A stretch of 64,000 bases of DNA, from the NCBI GenBank assembly GCA_010093685.1, contig MU006246.1, positions 329,709-393,708 on the forward strand, written 5' to 3'. Positions 63,398-64,000 of the stretch are shown piece after piece (the first letter of the stretch is position 1; each line of letters begins with the position of its first letter). Source of the DNA: Ophiobolus disseminans. Lineage: Eukaryota > Ascomycota > Dothideomycetes > Pleosporales > Phaeosphaeriaceae. The position numbers and the translations under genes are program-made. The notes under the pieces were generated by a model. It worked only from the letters and a program-made list of their open reading frames with translations, was not told where the DNA came from and ran no database searches.

Positions 63398-64000
63398 AAA
63401 CCTCGCGCCTTCAACAGCTTGGCGTCCTCGGATTTGGTATCACGAGTTAGAATTCTCAGATATCGTCAGTGTTCGTATGCAGAACAATAGAGCACGGCGG
63501 GTAAAACAGATAATCTTCCTCTCAAGATACTATCGTCGTATGTGAAGAATGAGTCTTTATTTTAGTATGTGTACCCTTTTCATCGAAGCGCAACTGCAGG
63601 TATCCCTAAAGGTCACCTTGTTTGAACTACGATGAAGGGCGATAGCCAGATCACGAAGCACGTATCTTCGAAGTCCAACTCTCACGTGTGTGATATGGAA
63701 GGAGAGTGAAGGACTGAGTTGATTGTATAGCTATGAACGAGGGAAGCTCTCCATATGAACACCCTCAACTATGCCCCCGGGGGCCATGGTTGAGCGATCC
63801 TGATTGGCTGCAGCACTAGCGCGGGGGCATAGTTGAGGGGGCATAGTTGCGCGAAACCCTCCACCTCTGCACAGGCTACCTACGCGCCTCTACTATCGCT
63901 GCAACCTCGCGCTGCGCCTCCTCTACCTTTTCTACCTCTCTCTACAATGCAGGGAGAAAGCGCATTTGCCTACATGGCTCTATACAGCGTGCTTGTATGC
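63398..64000. other. Right-edge intergenic region
   Basis: 3' flank of the membrane-protein gene, followed from about 63762 by an inverted repeat and pyrimidine-rich sequence running off the window. No complete gene is seen. Confidence 0.35.
63762..63838. repeat. Perfect 17-bp inverted repeat, possible DNA-transposon end
   Basis: Arms CCCTCAACTATGCCCCC (63762-63778) and GGGGGCATAGTTGAGGG (63822-63838), perfectly complementary, with a 43-bp spacer. The core GGGGCATAGTTG recurs once more immediately after (63837-63848), making a nested direct repeat. Repetition of a short AACTATGCCCC unit near an element end is seen in some fungal Tc1/mariner (pogo/Fot) transposons. Any transposase would lie beyond the right edge. 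Confidence 0.55.

Noticed and set aside
1..64000. CRISPR arrays, rRNA genes, bacterial-type operons or plasmid origins
   Set aside because: The DNA is eukaryotic nuclear sequence with introns. No regularly spaced repeats or rRNA-like sequence was seen.

Overview
This is nuclear DNA of a filamentous ascomycete (Pezizomycotina; a Dothideomycete is the best guess). Nearly every gene is interrupted by short GT-AG introns of 43-76 nt. Ascomycete-specific families dominate: HET, 2EXR/F-box, UstYa/DUF3328, fungal rhodopsin-type membrane proteins, a split bZIP-ankyrin regulator and trans-acting polyketide enoyl reductase. One retrotransposon carries the C-to-T (CAG to TAG) scars expected from repeat-induced point mutation (RIP). 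Gene models below were built by hand from reading frames plus splice signals; no database search was run.

Layout. 1-8355: edge of a secondary-metabolite cluster. It holds the N-terminus of a LovB/PKS-NRPS-type ketosynthase running off the left edge, a ToxE-like bZIP-ankyrin regulator, a UDP-glycosyltransferase and a LovC-like trans enoyl reductase. 8463-15918: a HET gene broken by one nonsense codon, an HSL-type esterase, a short-chain dehydrogenase, a secreted GH43 arabinanase and a beta-carbonic anhydrase. 16354-24664: an F-box protein, a large coiled-coil protein, the peroxin PEX3 and a GT8 glycosyltransferase. 24665-32249: a gene-poor stretch with a putative regulator carrying half a zinc cluster and four 2EXR-type paralogues in different states of decay. 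32790-34369: a cytochrome P450. 34370-42106: a fragment of a copia element, two tandem paralogues of an unrecognised family (one frameshifted) and an F-box-like protein. 42653-47829: a four-domain fusion (methyltransferase, FAD oxidase, phosphomevalonate-kinase-like, adenine phosphoribosyltransferase) next to an ARMT1/DUF89 phosphatase. 48299-50854: an intact HET protein. About 51250-56592: a decayed Ty1/copia element with nested solo LTRs. 56628-63397: an MFS transporter divergent from a UstYa-like oxidase, a GFA-domain protein and a PTH11-like membrane protein. The right edge carries a perfect inverted repeat that may be the end of a DNA transposon.

How the parts may work together (inference). 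The left-edge genes look like one pathway: the synthase makes a reduced polyketide with help from the separate enoyl reductase, the glycosyltransferase decorates it, and the bZIP-ankyrin protein switches it on. The MFS/UstYa pair on the right resembles part of a second pathway (peptide macrocyclisation or oxidation plus export), but no precursor peptide is visible. The most unusual single gene is the 1121-residue four-domain fusion at 42653-46018.
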